The position numbers were made by a program, and so were the translations under genes. A DNA stretch of 6,016 nucleotides from Coprococcus sp. Its GTDB lineage: Bacteria > Bacillota > Clostridia > Lachnospirales > Lachnospiraceae. A model generated the notes under the pieces. The model ran no database searches and was not told the DNA's origin. It saw only the letters and a program-made list of their open reading frames with translations. The first letter of the stretch is position 1. Each line of letters opens with the position of its first letter. Of the stretch, positions 5,153 to 6,016 are shown one piece after another. The stretch spans positions 1 through 6,016 of the forward strand of contig JAEDGN010000097.1 of the NCBI GenBank assembly GCA_016297495.1, read 5' to 3'.

Positions 5153-6016
5153 ATGAAAAAAATCAAGAAGCTTATGCCGGTGCTTTTAAGTCTTGTATTT
5201 ATTGTATCTACATTTGTGATAATTACAGTTTTTGGAGCATTTGGACAATATAGCGACGTGACCGTTACGGACGAAACCGTAACAATTACAGCAAATGAAG
5301 TACCCGAAGCTGAAGATATTGCCAATCAAATGAAGGAATATTACCTGAACGACACTGAGCCGCAAGTAAATACATTTTATACTTATAATGTTTCAAAAAT
5401 GCCGTTGCCTGAAACGGATGAAAAAGGAGAATATAAACTTTTAAGATTACCGCTATATAGACAAAGTCATAATTTTACCTGTGGAGTGGCTTGTGTTGCA
5501 TCTGTTTTACGCTATGCAGGGTATGATTTTGACACCAGAGAAGATCGATTACTTTGGGGACTTGCAGCAACTCCAGAAAACGGGACGAACTATATGAATA
5601 TAAGTGAATATTTAGATTCCGTTCGTATAGAAGATTGTCCGAATGCACCAGTGATTGCAACAGAGGTTGTGTGTGTAGATTATGCTTCAAATGAATACGA
5701 TTCGACGTTTACAGATAGTTTGCTATTGCAATTAAGGGAAGCTCTTGATGATGATTCTCCTGTTATTTGTGCGATTCAGGCATGGAAAGATGACGGTGAT
5801 TATAAGACTGAAACAGAAGACGATGGTCATTATGTTGTGTTAATCGGATATAAGAAGGATGCGAAAAAAGATACATATATCTATTATTTTATGGATCCAT
5901 CGACTTCCGGTAGTTACACATATCTTACAGAAGAAGAATTTATCTTGCGTTGGCACGATAGTTTAGAGGGAAAATCAAAACGTATTGGAATTAAGGTTTC
6001 GTATTTAAATTCAAAA
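5153..6016 (+). CDS. Membrane-anchored or secreted C39-like cysteine peptidase, partial at right edge
   Basis: The frame is open for 288 codons to the window end. MKKIKK and a hydrophobic segment (8-31) give a signal peptide or membrane anchor, so the rest should lie outside the membrane. After a linker (32-98) comes a papain-like C39-type domain: LPLYRQSHNFTCGVACVASV with Q104 and C110, spaced 6 as in the C39 Gln-Cys pair, then DGHYVVLIGY with H226, and YYFMDPSTSG with D248. Together these form a complete Gln-Cys-His-Asp set. C39 peptidases proper cleave double-glycine leaders of bacteriocins and sit in ABC exporters; here there is no visible transporter domain, and the extracytoplasmic placement points to the free-standing C39-like group whose substrates are mostly unknown. 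Lines counted give 33-42% GC with many A/T-ending codons, lower than the 43-53% of the neighbours, which hints at acquisition. The stop codon is not in view. Confidence 0.82.
   Translation, partial: MKKIKKLMPVLLSLVFIVSTFVIITVFGAFGQYSDVTVTDETVTITANEVPEAEDIANQMKEYYLNDTEPQVNTFYTYNVSKMPLPETDEKGEYKLLRLPLYRQSHNFTCGVACVASVLRYAGYDFDTREDRLLWGLAATPENGTNYMNISEYLDSVRIEDCPNAPVIATEVVCVDYASNEYDSTFTDSLLLQLREALDDDSPVICAIQAWKDDGDYKTETEDDGHYVVLIGYKKDAKKDTYIYYFMDPSTSGSYTYLTEEEFILRWHDSLEGKSKRIGIKVSYLNSK

Noticed and set aside
1..6016. CRISPR array, tRNA or rRNA genes, transposase gene
   Set aside because: No regularly spaced direct repeats, cloverleaf folds, rRNA-like sequence or transposase motifs were found on either strand by eye.

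Overview
The window looks like chromosome from a gut-type Clostridia bacterium, most likely a Lachnospiraceae relative. This is inferred from strong GGAGG-type ribosome binding sites, moderate GC (about 43-53% in the lines I counted inside the main genes), a lipoprotein with a Lys-rich signal and LSGC lipobox, a COG1453-type ferredoxin-tailed aldo-keto reductase, and an XRE regulator fused to membrane segments. No rRNA, tRNA, CRISPR array or transposase gene was seen.

Layout. Bases 1-1153 hold a leftward two-gene unit: a small protein-kinase-like gene (620-1153) followed 22 bp later by a GNAT acetyltransferase (597-1) that runs off the left edge. Divergent from it, a well-formed promoter (TTGAAA-17-TACAAT) with a large inverted repeat at its expected transcription start drives a TrpX/COG2984-type substrate-binding lipoprotein (1389-2444). 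No permease or ATPase gene follows it. Instead there is a nearly perfect 31-bp-stem hairpin (2460-2524) that fills the gap to a convergent gene, a leftward XRE-type regulator with six predicted membrane helices (2526-3542). A 308-bp gap (3543-3850) holds a promoter for the next gene and some unexplained short inverted repeats. Next come a rightward aldo-keto reductase with two C-terminal [4Fe-4S] cysteine motifs (3851-4975), its terminator, a second strong promoter (TTGGAT-17-TATAAT), and an AT-richer, membrane-anchored C39-like cysteine peptidase (5153 to beyond the right edge).

The genes do not form one obvious pathway. There are five transcription units, and only the kinase-GNAT pair looks co-transcribed. 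The least ordinary elements are the long hairpin (possibly a REP/MITE-type palindrome now serving as a terminator), the orphan solute-binding protein with its putative operator, the kinase-GNAT pair, and the peptidase whose base composition differs from its neighbours. I found no convincing evidence for a wholly new multi-gene system inside these 6 kb; the two genes cut by the window edges are where more context would help most.
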